Assembly: GCA_002682825.1 (NCBI GenBank)
Contig: NOKP01000001.1
Location: forward strand, 2,979,296 to 3,043,295
Direction: 5' to 3'
DNA: 64,000 nucleotides
Source of the DNA: Neonectria sp. B-13
Lineage: Eukaryota > Ascomycota > Sordariomycetes > Hypocreales > Nectriaceae
Position numbers and translations under genes: made by a program. The notes beneath the pieces were generated by a model. That model searched no databases. It was not told where the DNA came from and saw nothing but the letters and a program-made list of their open reading frames with translations. This document shows, one piece after another, positions 45,639 through 58,680 of the stretch. The first letter of the stretch is position 1, and each line of letters begins with the position of its first letter.

Positions 45639-48600
45639 TGCGAGCTGGTGCTCTAGGAGCCGAGGAACTAAACAGTTTGCGAGGCGGGATACAGTGTTGC
45701 TAGGGAAGCTTGAGGGCTGGTCCGGGCCGGTGTTGTCGAGGGGAATCGGGTGTTGCGCAAACGGCGGGTTGGTCTTCCAACACCTAACAACAGCAATAAA
45801 AGAGTGAGTTGGTGGGAGAGTGTGTGGCCGTGGATGCTACGAGCGCAAAAGAGTGGAGGTGGCGGGTGTAGATGGTTCCGACGATGAGCTGTGTGGGATG
45901 TATTCGTCTTTTGAACAGTTGCAGCAATAGCGAGGAGGATCAGAGGCGGATGAAGCAAGCGAGAAGGGTGCGGCGGATGTGAGACAGAGCTCACTTGAGA
46001 GTCTCCCCTCCAAGGACGAGGTCGACAAGGAGTTCTTAAACGGGGAGGGAAAAACAGTGATGGGCCGGGTAGGAGGGGCGTGTCAGGGTAGAAGAAGGAA
46101 AGACATTCACGCAGCCTTGGGAGCACCGGCAGTCGTCTGGCCCCGTCATGACGGCCTGCGAGATGGCGTGTGGGTTCACACCCGAATGAACTGGGGTGAC
46201 GGAGAAGCAATGAGACTCGCCCCTGGATCCCTGATTCCCATCCGGAGCCGGGGGAGAGATCACATCGAGGGGCGCGCGGTACCCAAGATAGCTCCCACCA
46301 GCCCAGCCGTAGCCGTGAGCGTCTCATTGAGACGGTACCAGCGGCCGGGGTACCAGGAGGACGCACACGACGGTGACAAGGCTCAGTCGCGCGGTACCTG
46401 GCGCGACTTGGGACCAGGTCTCAACTTCTCAGCCCATCGGCGCCCATCCCTGTCCATCCCTGCCCGTCCCTCCATCCCTACCATCAACCCTTGCCTGCTC
46501 TGGCCGCCCACCCAGCCCTTATCCCACTGACAGACCTGCGCGAAGGTTTTCATTAGCTGGCCACCCCGGGGCGTCCAGGGGAAAGCCGGCCAGCAAGGGT
46601 AGCGCACCGCGCTGCCGTCGTGGCGGCGCCATGGCCATCCACCGCGGACGCTCACTCCCTGGCTCCCTCATTCGGTGGGGACGTTCAGCGCCGCACAGGC
46701 TGGCCAGAATGGGGCCGCCAACTGAGGGCTACAAGGGCCACCAACTTGGTGGGATTGGGGCTCCATCCACCTCCTCTTGGCTCCGAGAGGGATTGGCCCC
46801 TGCGATGGGTCAAGTCCGGAGGGATGCCAGCAGAGGGGCGACCTGGGATATCGTACCTAGCTCGAGGGGTTTAAGGCGCGACGAGAGCTGGCAGGGTCAG
46901 GCTCCAGGGCGGCGACGGTGGGCCCAGCACTGCTCTCTCTCTTGTTCAGGGTCGTCGCAGTTCGCCGTGGCCCTCACTTTGCCCATGTCGCGGTTCAAGT
47001 CGCGTCGTGTCGCCTCGGTTCGCCGCTCCGAGGAGAGGGAGGGGAATGACACTGACCTGAGGGATGTCTGTCTGGTCACACAAACCACCCGCCATGAACG
47101 GTGACGAAGATAGGGCCGCAGGGCAGCTGAGTCCAGGGGTCACCACCCAAGGCCTACCTACGACTTGCAGGCGCCGACGATGCGGAAACAATGTGACGAG
47201 CGGCTTAGCCAGCAGTGAGGTGTTGATGGCTTCACACAAGTGGTTGAATCATCCTGAGGACAGTGCGAGGGTAAAGGGCACAGCGGATCCAGGCGCCTGC
47301 GATGCGCTGCAGCTCGCATACTTAGGCGCTCCAGGGGCAGGCTCAGTGGGTGAGGTGGCCCAGTGCAGGAGCCCCAGCGCAAGAACCCATCCAAGCCGGA
47401 TGCACCAGCCCGCACTGTCCCGTCGTGGCCGGCGGAGCTAGAGCTAGAGTACTAGTAGAGGTAGGCGGAACGGTGACCCGGGTCCCCCAAGGCAGGCGAG
47501 ACCAGGTGCCTCGATGGGCACAGACGGGCAAGAGGGCGGCAGACAGACTCATCCGTGGGCTGGGCTTGAATGGGTAAAACCCCTCCTTGACAGTGACCTG
47601 GATTGCCTGCACGCAGCCAAACCGACATCAGCGCCAACTCGCCACCTCACCACAACCACCGTCTGTCTATCCCAGCATCTCATGGCATCCCAGCATCCTC
47701 ATGAGCTTGACCACTTCTCAACCATGATCCATATTCAAGGGCGTGTTACAAGCCACGACCCTTGCTTTTTCTCTTCTTCTTCCTCTTCCGCGTCTCGCCT
47801 TAGTACACGGCTGACATATGAGCGATTGCGTCTCAGTTATTGTGCTTCTGCTGTGCGCCAGCCCACAGCCCACAGCACACAGCACACACCACCACACGGG
47901 CATTTCCTCTCAACTCCCTGGCAACCTGGCGAACTTCAAGAAAGGCTCCGCCTTGCTGCAGTTGCCTTGGGCTCCCGGGGCCTTGGTCTTTGGGTGTGCT
48001 ACAACATTACGGATAGGGGCCACCCGATTGCACTACCTAAATAGTACAGTGCAGTAATTGCTGAGCGAGGTGTGCATCGCACAGTTTGTGCCACTGGGGC
48101 TAGTACGTTGCTCTGAGCTTGACGGCTAGGCCAAGCATGGTACTCATAACCACGATTGACCCAACATGCTGGCGCGAGTCGTCCGACGCATGGGCCCCCC
48201 CTGGTTCTGATGGCGCGATGAGGCAGGCGATCCAGCTCCCAGGGCCCAGGACCCAGATCCATCAACACATTGCGAACGAAACACTTCGTATGGAGCATCG
48301 GAGGTGAGGTGAACATTGGGCAAAGGGCAACACATTGCCCGGCCCCATGACCATTCGCCTGGGTGAGATGTCGGCCATCGTCTCAGCTGCTTGCTAATCC
48401 ATGCACTACGTACCGTTGAGGTCATGGTATCGGCAGCTCCTCTCACCTAGAAGTCGTCTCCAGCTCGAGTCCATAGCTGTTTTCGGCAAGTGCTGCGCGT
48501 CCCCCACCTTGGATCGTTGTCGTTTCCGGTGACCCGCCCTGGCTGAAGTTCAGTGTGGTCTGCCAGTCGCTTAATCCATCCCGCTGATTCGCATGCTGCA

Positions 48601-51600
48601 AAGCACTCTCTCTAGACGTGGGGAGAGACAAGCGATGGATGCTCATAATGGCAGGGGTCATGTTGACGATTGACATTCGCCGCGCTGTTGAAATCCTCTC
48701 CAGGTACCTAGTCATCACGTTGCACTCCCCAGGCTTCGGCTTGCACACGCCAACATGAGCCCGGACAGCATCGTCTCTCCAGAGCCTCGGGAGAGATGCG
48801 CCCCCCCAGAGTGGCACACCACAGGCGCGCAATTTGCGGCCGGGCCCGCAGCTTGCCAGCCACGCCCATCCAATCATCTGCTCCAGTGGCTTAGTTTGGG
48901 CCTACGCCGAGCACTTCCGAATGGTCGCCTCAACCTCCTTGTTGTTTGCGTGTTGGGAAGTATGCGCCAAACAACATCTCACGGACCTGCCAGAGCCGCA
49001 TATGCCCATGGTCTACCCCCGGCGCCTGCTCTCGGCGTATCTCGAAGACCCTCACCATGCAGGGCAGGGCCTTGTCGTTGGTCTGGTCATTCATCATCCA
49101 TCCAACCATCCCGAGCGAGCGGCTTCAGGGCAATTTCATGAGTTGTTTTGAGTTCCGGCATGCAGTGAGCCGGAGAGCCGCTCTGCTGGTACTCTAAGCC
49201 CAGTCAAGCCTCTTACACAACCTCACGCAGACCGTCGCTTCAATGCCGATTGTGGCACATCCGTCGTGACGCCAGCCACGGTAGGTACCCGATCCACGGT
49301 GGAGGTGGTTACGCAAAGGCAGCCAAGTCATGTCCCGAGTCGCCCGTGCACCTATCATAATGCGGAATGCGAATGGTGAGCGTCACTGGCGCTGTAATGT
49401 CGACGGCTGTCACAGCTGCCCCCTATTGTTACTAGAGACATCACTGGCGAGAACAACCACCATCGCCATCATGCTCCTCTCATGAGGCCACTCTCTGCAG
49501 AGGGTTACACTGGCTTGGCGCCGTGGGTGCATGCTTCTGTTTTGAGCGGCAAGCGTAAATTTCCCGAGCTGAAAGACGCAGTGACCTTATGATCAAGGAC
49601 GCAGCATTCTGCTTGCTTGGATAACAGGCAATACTGCACCCAGCCAAAATATTGCGTCCCTCTTGATAACGCACACAGTTGTATAGGATTCTTCACCTGA
49701 GTACGGGTTTTCCAATTCTCGGTTTTCAAGAGGTACTGTGGAGCTCAATCAAGCACAAGAACAAGTCGCTTGATTCCGCCATTTGCACAATTGCGAATTC
49801 TGATACGGCAATGCAGAAGCCGTCACCATTCTCACGATCCACAATATGGGTTGGATGCGTGGGATTGCCAGGCGGCACCCACATCTCAGGTACTGAGTGG
49901 GGTTGGGACACGACGAACTCACGGAGCGCCCGAAGAAAGAACGGTCTCGACTCCCCGCGAGATCCTCATGAGTTGAGAGGTTACGCGTGTCGGTCCGCTT
50001 ATGGCGGCTTCTAAGGGAACACTATGATTCCCTGTCGCGATCAACATAACCACGTTGAATTGTTGAAAGAATATTCGTTGCTGTAATACGACCGTGGTCC
50101 TCATCGGAATACCAGGCGTGTCACCTACCCGCGGAATTGTTTGCTTAATGCTTATCCTATTCAGGGGATGCCGGAATGATCTCCTTAAGATGTGCATTAT
50201 GCTGTGGAGGCGCTGCCGGAAATTTGTGCTCGGGTGGGTGCGAGTGGGTTCGAGGGGGAAATCTTGGCATGGACGGGGAAAAGCTGGACAACACTTGTTT
50301 GACCTCTGGGTTTTTAAGGATTTGACGAGAAACGGTCGTCATGTCTGCAATGGCTTCGGTATCCACGAAAGACTTCAGGGAGGGAAAAGTCGAGCCTCTC
50401 TACCATGATCGACAGTACTCCATTGGAACTGGCGAGGCGGCGAGAAGCTCGGGGTCGGCCCTGGGCGACTGTGGGCTGGGGTTTTCGCTCGTAGGTCTGC
50501 CGGATACATGTGTTCCGGGGGAAATGGCGGGGAAGATCTTGTCGATCCCTTCGACCACACAGACAGGCTGCGGCTCTGGCCCAACACGCGCGGCCCCCAT
50601 GGAGCCCAAGCCCGGACACTGCCTGCCCGAGGCCTGGATCCAACAATACCCGATAAGGAAAGCTGGCAGGCGTAACCAGACGAAACGCCGTTTGCAGTTG
50701 TGGAAGCTGAGGTGGGCAGCCAGACGCTCTCCCAATCGAGCGCGGAGCTAAGTAGGTGACGCTCTTCGGCATTTGAACATATCATCACCCACCGCCGTCC
50801 AATGTACCCCTGCCGGTGACAAGTCACCACATGCACGTCCAGGTGCAGAATTATTGAGCCAGTCACGAGCGTCTCCATCAACTCTCTGAAATCTGCCCTT
50901 AGCAATGTCAAAACAGTGCTTCATCGACTTGGACCCACCGCACTGTCGAAGAGCTTGGATTTCCAAGGATCATGGCTCATCCCTAGTTCCCTGCTCTTGG
51001 GCTAGGCACTAAATTGGGAAATGGGATCCCATCATCTCACTCCAAAAGTCAGTACCACTATGCAGAAAGGCATGAATATGATCAACCACCAGTATCGAAC
51101 GGACAGGGCGCGTCAAAACAAGCAACGGTAAAGGCGGGCTCCTCTCCGAATTCAACCAACAACAAAAAAATTGCCGTTAAGGGATACCGTTGGAGGCAAG
51201 ACTTACCCCGATAAAAAGCCAGTGACTGGGATTGCAGCAGGCGCCAACCTGTTGCCAACCAACTGGCTTCTCTCACCAGCGACAAGTGCTCGGGGTGAAT
51301 CAAAGCTTGGCGCACATAATGATATCCATTGGCCAGGTTTGGAGAGAGCTTCAAGGCCGGTCCAGGGCTAAGCGCCGGATGAGGAATGGCTAAGTCTCTC
51401 GATCCGTCGTTGTCATTGAGGTTGCCCAGATGCAGCAACGCACGCCTGACCATTTCTCGCAAAGCATGCATCGACGTACCTACCGGGACGCCAAGCTAGT
51501 ACGACGACGACAGAGCAGCTGCACTGCAGGCGATGAATGACGAATGATGACACGATCCAGTTTAGCTGATTGCCCCGAGAAGGGTTTTCGGGATGGATCA

Positions 51601-53199
51601 ACTGTGTTTCGAGTGGCGGCCTAAATGGGAACTTGGTGGGATTTGATGACATGCTAGTTACCACCGCGCTGGAAAGCACTGGGTCATGGCGACTTGTACG
51701 ACCCCTGGACATCAGTGTCGGTAAACGTACCTCGCCAGCGAGAACCAGTAGGAGGAAGGCTGGACACGTACCCCCCAGGTCCAAAGCGTGGAAGTTGGCC
51801 GGGATTCCAGATTGCACTGTCGTGCCTCACTCACATGGCAGTCAAGGGACTTCGGTGGCAACGGGCCCTACAATTTCCAATTGGGAATCATCCTCGTCAA
51901 GCAAGCACGGGAACAATCTGGACCGCGTCGGGATGCAGATACTCAGCCCAACAAGAGGATCTCTAACCCAGGCCTGGCTTGAATGGGAACTGTGCCTCCT
52001 GCGGCCTGCGAGGCACACATCCCTGCAAATACCGAAAGGCCTGTCGAGAACTCAGAGCTGTCCAACCAACAAGCGAGCTCCGTCGGGGGCGGGCTCGATT
52101 GTCTACGGGGAGTCGGGCATGCCGTTGGAACGACAGGCAAAGTATGTTGCTTGATGTTGCACACGTTTTCCAGCCCTGCCATGTCCTCAGCTCAGGCCAC
52201 GGAGCCAATCTAAACCTATTCCGGAGGGCCAGCAGTCCTCTCCCCGCTTGATAACCGGCGGGCCAGGGGAGTACAGATGGGTACAGCGGGCTGAGTACTC
52301 CGGACTAAGAGGTACGTGCTAGGCCTGGTCCAGCGATCAAGCGATCAAGCAAGGGTGGTGGGGAGCACGACAAGGCCCACCGCAAGACAGACGAGGCAGC
52401 GATGTGGTCAATGCGCGGCCTGAACAGGCTTAAAGAAGACGATGTGGTGGCGCTGGGTGTCTCAACTCGTTCGGGCAGGGGCCACTGGCGGATCCATCTC
52501 ACACGTGGCTCTTCCAGCTCCGGGAGCTGGCGCTAGCGCTAATACTCTCCGGGACACTGGCCCGCGTACTGCGGAGGTGGACTTGGGAGAAGTGTTCCCA
52601 GGAAGGGCTGGAATCTCTAGGCACGGCTCTGGGCACTTACCAAACAGAGGCCTGGATCGCGAAGAAACATTTGGCGTCGCAGATCTTGCAGGACAGAACG
52701 GGCCTGGAGCCCTTTTCGGCGGCTGGCCAGGGTCGAGGACCAGACCCAGCACCCAGGCTCAGGACTCAGGACTGGATGCCTTGGCGACCGGAAAATCCGA
52801 TGCAAGAAGCATGCACGACTACTGTGAAGCACTGCCCGGAGATACGAATACTGCCGCCGTGATAGCACGCCCGGCCGGATTGGAATTATGGACATCAACA
52901 AGCATCAATAAGCTTCGCGTAAACGGCACCGCTCTTCCCAAGAGTCCACTTGGTGAGGTGAAGCCTTGCGCCGGCGAGGTCGGCCCGGGTCTGGTGTGTC
53001 TCGGAAGGGCGTTGGCAGTCTCAACATCACATCTGGGGGTCCCATTCGGCGCGACCGTTTTCTGCAAGCGAACGTTCAGAGGGATTTGAGCCATCCATCG
53101 CAAGCGCTGTCTTTTTTCCCCCATGGACCATATCCAAAACCCATCGCGCCGTCTCCCTAGTAGGGGGTCGACGGGAACCGGCCGATTTTGAACCCCCCC

Positions 53200-53299
53200 N
53201 NNNNNNNNNNNNNNNNNNNNNNNNNNNNNNNNNNNNNNNNNNNNNNNNNNNNNNNNNNNNNNNNNNNNNNNNNNNNNNNNNNNNNNNNNNNNNNNNNNN
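53200..53299. other. Assembly gap (100 N)
   Basis: Exactly 100 N, the conventional size for a gap of unknown length. The left edge ends in a C7 run preceded by GGGGGT (53163-53168), which can pair with ACCCCC (53192-53197), a likely cause of sequencing drop-out. Confidence 0.99.
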
Positions 53300-55419
53300 T
53301 GGGCTCAACTCGCCGCTTGCTGCCACCTCGTTCCTGGACCAATTGGCAGCCGTTCTTGGAATTAGACTACTGCTGGGCCCGTCTCATAAAACCACTGACG
53401 ACAGCAGCATCTCGTTGTTCCCTCGATTTATTTGGGTTTGTTAGTTGATAAGAAGGGCAAATCTCAGAACGAGGCTCTATTAGTAAGATTGGCACGGACA
53501 ATGACTGGGTACACTACGGTTTTTAATTTTCGCTCCTTTATTTTCTCAGTCATACTTCTTTACTGGCGCCTCCACTCGCCTTTCTTTTTACCTGGCCAAG
53601 ACGGCCGGGAGACATGTCCCAGTGCGCCTCATTCCGGGCCCGGGTCCGTGTCCATGCGTACGAAGCACATAATTCCCACTTCTGCCACTCTGCTTGACAA
53701 GTGCCAACGCTCCCCAAGCTGTTGGGCTTGCGTGTGGGCCTGAGCGTGGGCACTGGGGCGGGCCTTGTGCGAGATCCGGGCACCAGAATATCTACTATGT
53801 AGGGCATTTTCTAGCCTGTGTGGTTTTGCTTCTGATTATCTTGGTCTTCTGGTTGCTGGGCTGCATAAGCAAGGAGAGAGGAGATGAGAGACACGCATGC
53901 CACGCACGCGCCCACAAGTCACCACACCCGCTCACACGCACGTTGAGACGGCACAGTCGGTGCAGTGACTGGGTGTGGCTGGCGCACAAGGCGGCCAGAG
54001 GCATGAGGCCAAAGGCGGCGGAGGGGCTTCGGAGCCAAATCTCCTTAGCAGCTGTCTTCCGCCAGCCACGATCACGGTCACCACCACCAAACGGGCATCT
54101 GTGCGGATTCCGAAATGGCTTCTGTACTTGGTCCCTTAGTCCAATTTCCAGGAGTACGCACAGCAGCAAGCCGGCAACAAGGGCGGGCCCGCCGCCGTAC
54201 CGTACGAACATATCGGCCGGCAAAGCTCTCCCTCTTCTCGGGATATGGAGCCGCAGGCGGCCGTCCGCATGTCCGGGTCCTCCGGAATCGTTTGCGCGGG
54301 ACGTGCGCCGTCAGTATTCGTACGTGGCTGACACTGGGTGCTTCATATGAATATTCGTGCATGCTACGTCCCCATACCCATCAAAGATCACGTCGATGCC
54401 GTCTCCGGCCCTGTCTCAAGTTTGCTTCTCGAAGCCGTCGAGGGTCCCAATCGTCCGGATTCGTCGCCTCCTAAATACGGAGTGACACGGGCGGCGGCGA
54501 CGGGAATGGTAAAGTCGGGGGGGAAGTCTGGTGTCCCCGGTCCCGAGCTATCCTCAGCCTACCCGTCACTCTCGGCGTATTGATGGCGCGAATACACCCA
54601 CGCCATCTGCCTCCGTCCGATTCATGGTGGCTTTTCTCTAGTTGTCCTTTCTCGTCGCCATCGACTGGTCCGTGACACCGGCTCACCTCGCTGGCCCTTA
54701 CATGGCGACACATGTGCTTCGTACCGTGGATGGCTGACAGCTTTGGCGGATCACGGCGCCCTCTCACGAGTCGCAGACACATAGGCCGGACGGGACCTTG
54801 CATTGTTTGTTAGCCACAGGAGGGGCCAGTCCCACCTGCCGTGTAAGAAAGCAGGCTGGGACGGCGCCGCTGCTACTGGGATGGCGCGCTCCGGAGCTGT
54901 CGCCGCATCCACGGCCCCGGGAAATAGGCACATTCTTGGACTTCTCCGTACCACCACAGAAGACTCGGCCTACGAACATACTATATTCGCACTGCATTTG
55001 TACGACGTGATGTGTTACCCACTGGTGCTATTTTCATCTGACCCCCCGGTGTTGTCCCTTGTGGATTTTCGGGAGCAGAGCCCCAGCCCTATCCTCGCTC
55101 GGTGTGCCCTTGGCGATACAAGGCTGCCCATGATACGGATACTTAGATGAGGGTTGCTTTTTCCAAAACACGGACAGACTTGCAGAAGAAGACATCCTGG
55201 CCCAACAGACAAGACAGCACACACACCACACCCAGAAGTGCAGAGCAAAGCCTTTTCGTGCTTCTCTAGCTCCTCAAAGTCAACCCGACTTTTCAGGAGC
55301 CAAGGTGTGTCCGTCCCACAGTGACGGCCCCTCTTTACCCCCGAAGTCTTGAGAAGCTAGGACGGCGGCTTCTTTTGCTCGTATTCTCCCTCTTGTGCTT
55401 CTCCATCCATCAAGGCGCC

Positions 55420-55443
55420 GGCGTGAACGAGGGCGTGAACGAG
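55420..55443. repeat. 12 bp tandem duplication (GGCGTGAACGAG x2) followed by GACGCG-like hexamers
   Basis: GGCGTGAACGAG is repeated twice, then GGCGCG, GACGCA, GACGCG, GACGCT continue to 55466. Non-coding, minisatellite-like. Confidence 0.7.
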
Positions 55444-56325
55444 GGCGCGGACGCAGACGCGGACGCTTCTCTCCTAGATTTAGTGAGGTGCGACGACAAG
55501 CAAGCGGGGGCGGACGGCGGACGGCGGGTTTGACTCCCCCCCTCCTGCTCCTCCACTCCTCCACTCTTCTTCGTCTTCTTCTCCTCTTCTCCTAGTCCCG
55601 GGTTTTCTTCCCTTGATCCCATCTGCCCACACCCCCCCGCTTGGCCCTTCAACGGGCAAGGCCCTGCCTGTCTGTCTGTCTGCGATTGCCAACCAGCATC
55701 CGAGACATTCGGATAAGGCACCGGCCCATGAGAGACGAGAGACGAAGACGCGAGGGGAGTGCGGTTGACGAAATTTGATCCTCGACACGACACTGCCCCG
55801 GCCGTGCCAAGGTTCCATGCGCCGTCGAAAATTGAAAGAAAGGTGCGACGCGCCGGGCATACTTTGTACTATTACAGTAGCCTGTTGTCTTGTCTTCGTA
55901 CCTCCTGTACTCGGGCTTGGTGATTGACCCTGTGTATGAAGTACCGGGTGGGCACCCAGTTGACTCCATCCCACGGTCGAGCGTCGGACAGGCCAGGGAT
56001 CGAGAGGGCCAGCGGTCATTGGGCCCTTGGAGGTTGATGGGGGTGCGGCATGTCTCACTTTTCTATGGTGCATCGATACACGAGGAAAGACAGAGATGCC
56101 CAACAGCAAAGAGCCACGGCGCACGCTCGGGAACGCGCGAATGGGGTGTACGCTTCGCCGTCCTAGTGGAGATTAGGTGGGAGAGTATGCCAAGTAGGTT
56201 AATCAATCAGTGGGCGCTCGGCGTTCGTGTGAGTGACGACAGTGGTGAGACTGGACTGGGGATCTTCACCCGGTCTTACCATGGCGCGTCTGGTTCGTCC
56301 GAGCCTCTTCCGAGGACGTGTTGGT

Positions 56326-56360
56326 CGTGAGCGTGAGCGTGGGCGTGAACGTGAGCGTGA
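56326..56360. repeat. GTGAGC/GTGGGC/GTGAAC hexamer repeat
   Basis: About six imperfect copies of a GTGRRC hexamer in non-coding DNA just beyond the 3' end of the HAD phosphatase gene. Confidence 0.7.
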
Positions 56361-56602
56361 TTCCAGGGAGACCGGGCAGAAATAGGGAGAACAGTGGTCA
56401 TCATCGATGCCCTTGCGAGGGATCGTTTGTCTTCGCTCTGTTCTCTCTCTAATTATGCTGTCCAGTATACCGTGTTCCATCCACTTTTGTCTATTGAGTA
56501 TTGGAGAATCATCATCTCGGCCTTTTCGCCGTCCTCGTCCTTGCCCTCGCTGCCCTCGCTGCCCTCGCTGCTCTCTCCCAGTGTCGCATCCAGCCCTGGC
56601 CA

Positions 56603-57520
56603 TCACAATCGCAGGGCGTTCGACACCTCGATCGTCACCTTGCCTCCCTCGCCACGCACCACCCTGACCGAGTCGAGGTCGCGCACAACCCAGTCCGGCT
56701 CCGCGGCAACGACCTGCTCCACGGTGTGGCTCGTGACGAGCCCGAGCACCTTGCACCCGGCGGCCTTGCCCGCGCGAATCCCGGCGGGGCTGTCTTCGAG
56801 GACGAGCACCTCGGCGCCGGCGTCGTCGAGCCCCAGGCGGGAGCGCCCCAGGCTGTAGCAGGCCGGGTCGGGCTTCCCGTTCTTGACGGACTCGGCGGTG
56901 ATGAGGCGGTCCGCGCTGGGCTCGGGCAGCGAGCGGGCCTTCAGCCAGCCGGTGACGAGGGGGACGGTGCCCGAGGTGACGATGGCCCACGGGCTGGAGT
57001 GGGCGATGAGGGCGTCCAGCAAGGTGCGGGCGCCGGGGATCTCGACGGCGATGTGGCCGTAGTTCTTGGGGAGGAGGCCTTCCATCTCTTGCACGACTGG
57101 GAGGAGGTCAGCCCGTGGTTCAGTCATTGGGAGAGCAGTGGTACGTTGCAGGGTTGGCATCTTCTAGTGAGGAAGCCATCCCTCTCAGTACTGCTCCGTG
57201 GTTCTCCTCCGAGGGGCGAAGACGACTTACATTCCCAGTTCGCCTTTTCCGGTGCCAGGATCTTGAGAACGTCTATGCTGCGGCGTCCATGAGAAGTCTC
57301 CAGGATGACAGTCGGGTCAACCCCTATCTCGTTGCCAATCCTGTGCGCCCAGGTCGGTCAGTCAACAAAGTCCTACTTGTTCTTGGACGGAGTAGACTCA
57401 CGCTTCCCAGTGCTTGACGACTGCCTCCGTCGAGTCGATGATGGTGCCGTCCATGTCGAAGAGGAAGCCATCGAAGGTGAGTTCCTGGGGCGGCAAGCTA
57501 TACTCCGGTTGTGAACCCAT
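56603..57520 (-). CDS. HAD-superfamily sugar/glycerol-phosphate phosphatase (Gpp/Dog type)
   Basis: Exons 57402-57520, 57231-57340 and 56603-57096 give 240 residues. HAD motifs: I, FDMDGT with Asp22 and Asp24; II, IVTSGT with Ser118; III, KNGKPDPACY with Lys151; IV, VLEDSPAG with Glu177-Asp178. A small alpha-helical cap (residues 35-95) marks subfamily I, as in yeast glycerol-3-phosphatase Gpp1/Gpp2 (250 residues) and 2-deoxyglucose-6-phosphatase Dog1/Dog2. I cannot decide between glycerol-3-phosphate and deoxyhexose phosphate from sequence alone. Cytosolic. If Gpp-like, it makes glycerol for osmotic adjustment. Intron 2 (57097-57230) contains an in-frame ATG at 57160 that could be misread as the start of a shorter protein lacking the nucleophile. 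Confidence 0.87.
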
Positions 57521-58680
57521 CTTGTCTGGTTCTAGTACGTATATCCTGGGCTGGATCTTTCCCTTGCTTCCGACGATGAGGTGAAGAAAAGTTTGGTGGG
57601 TAAGTCGGATGTAGAAAGGCGGGGACTGAATTGCGATCTGTCCCGTTTTTCTTCACTCTTCCTTTGTGCAGGAGGACAAGAGTTGTTCCGTCTTGTGATG
57701 TCTTTCTTTGGTTTTTATATGTGCTTGTTCTACCTCGTGCCCGGTTCGCGATACCATAGTGGCAGTTCGAATTTGACCTACTTGCCTTCCCGGCGGGCGT
57801 CTCTAATTGGAATCTCCGCTACCGGGGAGCGGGATGTCCAGTGTGGGATAAGCCGCCTTTGGGTTGAGTTTGTCACTTAACCCGGTTTCGGCTGGTCGTG
57901 GCGGTCCGGACGCTTTTGATGCTTGCTTTAAGGACGCGAACCACGCGCAATAAATGACGCGGTTGTTTTCTTGTTATTTTTGAGGTTATAGTATACTATA
58001 ACGTGACCTGGGGTATTGAAATATCCATGTTGGGTTGTTTCACGGTGCGTGGGGTGAAGATGCACCACACCTTGCGCATTCCGAAGTCGGCGGTATGATC
58101 AAAGGAATGAACAGAATCATAGATATCGCAATACTTCACACAATAATCCTTGGAACTTTGCTTCGATGTGTAGGCAATATAACAGAACATGATACCCCAT
58201 GATTAGATGACCATCGACTTAGTAGAGTAAGTAGATAGATATTCTGGCCGGCTGCCATGTCGGCTACCCTGCACAAATCCGAGATGGTTACACAAGATAG
58301 ACTACCAACTCACAAGCCAAGACGCATTCAGCAACACACTTTCCCCGCAACTGCGCACAGGAGTTCGTCCGTCCCCCACCGCGGAAACCCCCGCGCGGGA
58401 CGGGAAAGGTGCCCTGCCCTTACCTAAGTTCTGCTGTAAAGGGTAGATAGCAGGTGGTCAACCAGCCTAGACCCGGAACGTCTTCGGAACAAGCCCGAGT
58501 TGGACGGAGAAGCACTGCTGGACTGATAACCCGCTCGGCCTGGCCTGACGATGACGGTCTCCCAACGACGATAAATCCCCGACGACGATACCTTCTTCCA
58601 ACGACAGCCCCGAGCAACGACCTATTCCAGCTCCCTAAAATACAAAGACTGTTACGTCCTGCCCGCAAGGACTAAGAGCC
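57521..58680. promoter_or_regulatory. Divergent intergenic region HAD phosphatase / pyroglutamyl peptidase
   Basis: 1.16 kb between divergent starts. AT-rich in the middle (57940-58250) with an 18 bp perfect palindrome at 57985-58002. No coding signal. Confidence 0.5.
57985..58002. repeat. 18 bp perfect palindrome GTTATAGTATACTATAAC
   Basis: Every base is self-complementary around the TATA centre at 57992-57995. It lies in non-coding AT-rich DNA between two divergent genes. It could be a dimeric factor site or a cruciform-prone element; no function can be assigned. Confidence 0.9.

Larger units (their letters stand above)
45639..56602. other. 11 kb region with no recognisable gene, upstream of the homeobox gene
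   Basis: Nearly 11 kb without any frame over about 220 codons and without a recognisable domain, compared with genes every 2-3 kb elsewhere. Short GC-rich open frames overlap on both strands at chance level. It contains the 100-N gap (53200-53299), small tandem repeats at 55420-55443 and 56326-56360, and no obvious terminal inverted repeats, transposase or reverse transcriptase remnants. It may hold the long 5' leader, promoter and enhancer-like regulatory DNA of the homeobox gene, and possibly non-coding transcripts. Confidence 0.55.

Noticed and set aside
45668..56330. Many 60-260 codon frames in the 11 kb gene-free region
   Set aside because: They overlap each other on both strands, are Pro/Arg/Ser/Gly-rich, and show no motif or convincing exon chain.
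57097..57230. Start of the HAD phosphatase at the ATG 57160
   Set aside because: That ATG lies in intron 2; using it would lose the FDMDGT nucleophile motif encoded by exon 1.
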